Below are positions 21,821 through 22,679 of a stretch of 22,679 nucleotides of DNA, one piece after another. The notes beneath the pieces are model-generated. The model saw only the letters and a list, made by a program, of their open reading frames with translations. It was not told the origin of the DNA and did not search any database. The DNA comes from Betaproteobacteria bacterium (GTDB lineage: Bacteria; Pseudomonadota; Gammaproteobacteria; Burkholderiales; Burkholderiaceae_A): contig JAOINQ010000014.1 in assembly GCA_028139685.1 (NCBI GenBank), forward strand, positions 1-22,679. The letters run 5' to 3'. The translations under genes were made by a program, and so were the position numbers. Position 1 is the stretch's first letter; each line of letters starts with the position of its first letter.

Positions 21821-22679
21821 TCAGTACTCTCTTATGGTATCCACTAGAATTGAAACATTTTCAGGAGATGTATATTGAGATATACCATGGCCTAAATTAA
21901 AGATGTATCCATTTTTTCGTTCTTCTTCAGTAAGGCTATCGAGTAACTTTTTAACTTCTTTTTTAACAAAATTTCCATCGCCTAATAAAACTGCAGGGTC
22001 AAGATTACCCTGAACCGCACAATTTTTTCCAGCTATCTTCTTCGCAGATTTCAGGTCGACCGTCCAATCGATACCGATGCCGGCGCAATTAAGTTTAACT
22101 ATTGACTCAAGCCACACACCTCCTCCTTTGACGAAGATAATTTTTGGGATGGTAGGAAAATTTTCATTTAAGCTAACTATTATCTTATTTAGATAGTAAA
22201 GAGAATATACTGGGAAGCTAAGGTATGAGAGCAACCCTCCCCATGAGTCGAACAACATTATGGCATCTGCGCCCTCTTTTATTTGCATAGTCAGGTAGCT
22301 AATAATATTTTCTGTTAGCTTCTCCAAAAGTAGCATTAAAAGATCTGGTTGCGTATACAACCATTTCCTTACCCGAATAAAATCATCTTTTGAACCACCA
22401 CCCCCTAGAACATAACAGGCTAGTGTCCAGGGACTTCCAGAAAAACCTATCAATGGAGTGTTTTTATTTAGATTTTCCCTAATTAGTTTGACAGCTGAAC
22501 CTACGTAATCTAGTTTATTATCGATCTCTGTTTGAACCACACGTAGTAAATCATTCTTGTTACCAATGGGATTATTGAATTTTGGCCCATAACCCTCTAC
22601 AAAGTCGAGCTCCATTCCCATTGCATCAGGTATTGTTAGAATATCAGAAAATAAAATAGCGGCATCAAATCCATAACGT
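21821..22679 (-). CDS. hemE: Uroporphyrinogen decarboxylase (partial, N-terminus beyond window)
   Basis: HemE decarboxylates uroporphyrinogen III to coproporphyrinogen III in haem synthesis. The open frame continues upstream of its first visible ATG to the window edge, encoding RYGFDAAILFSDILTIPDAMG, which is the highly conserved HemE region carrying the active-site aspartate. The true start is therefore outside. About 285 codons remain. Other motifs: GFSGSPWTLACYVLGG, DSWGGLLS, GIGIDWTVDL, AVQGNLDPAVL and NLGHGISQYTSPENV. It lies 8 bp upstream of priA on the same strand and is probably co-transcribed with it. Confidence 0.97.
   Translation of the reverse strand, partial: RYGFDAAILFSDILTIPDAMGMELDFVEGYGPKFNNPIGNKNDLLRVVQTEIDNKLDYVGSAVKLIRENLNKNTPLIGFSGSPWTLACYVLGGGGSKDDFIRVRKWLYTQPDLLMLLLEKLTENIISYLTMQIKEGADAIMLFDSWGGLLSYLSFPVYSLYYLNKIIVSLNENFPTIPKIIFVKGGGVWLESIVKLNCAGIGIDWTVDLKSAKKIAGKNCAVQGNLDPAVLLGDGNFVKKEVKKLLDSLTEEERKNGYIFNLGHGISQYTSPENVSILVDTIREY

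Overview
The window is an AT-rich, tightly packed chromosomal segment of a betaproteobacterium, most likely a streamlined, low-GC aquatic member of or near Burkholderiales. The clues are a PhaM-type granule regulator, a DUF3108 envelope protein, Coq7 (not UbiF) for ubiquinone synthesis, and the block hemE-priA / coq7-cytochrome c / argS-SPOR-dsbA. Taxonomy is inference from gene content. Almost every base is coding: no stretch over 300 bp lacks a gene, and many junctions are 1-25 bp gaps or overlaps. No insertion sequence, prophage, CRISPR array or other mobile element is visible.

Layout. 1-1078 (-) is a DUF3108 protein cut by the left edge, divergent from a PhaM-like gene (1113-1562). A periplasmic glutathione peroxidase and the zinc-independent GTP cyclohydrolase FolE2 follow. 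From 3081 to 9913 a single-strand run of nine genes forms a probable membrane-lipid modification operon: FAD amine-oxidase-like enzyme, DUF1365, Cfa-like methyltransferase, chalcone-isomerase-fold protein, MelB-type MFS carrier, DUF3833 lipoprotein, short-chain dehydrogenase and NTF2/SnoaL-like protein, with a di-iron ferritin-like protein (9931-10836) directly behind. This gene set resembles the one that in other proteobacteria accompanies the RpoE-ChrR singlet-oxygen response and furan/methylated fatty acid synthesis, but no sigma factor, anti-sigma factor or photolyase is here.

The rest is housekeeping. CoaX and BirA (-) face a 2Fe-2S ferredoxin and D-amino acid transaminase (+). A DolP-like BON lipoprotein (-) is divergent from RsmI (+). 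DsbA, a SPOR-domain protein, ArgS and a tRNA-Arg(CCG) make a minus-strand block; the tRNA lies just upstream of the synthetase that charges it. A shared promoter region separates this block from a plus-strand c-type cytochrome and Coq7. PriA and HemE (cut by the right edge) close the window on the minus strand.

The most interesting point is the lipid cassette. Its Cfa-like enzyme keeps the SAM site but has Ser for the Cys and Gln for the His that bind bicarbonate in E. coli cyclopropane synthase (alignment from memory). This suggests a methylating or furan-type product rather than a cyclopropane. The chalcone-isomerase-fold protein and the adjacent di-iron protein are candidate lipid-binding and oxidising partners.
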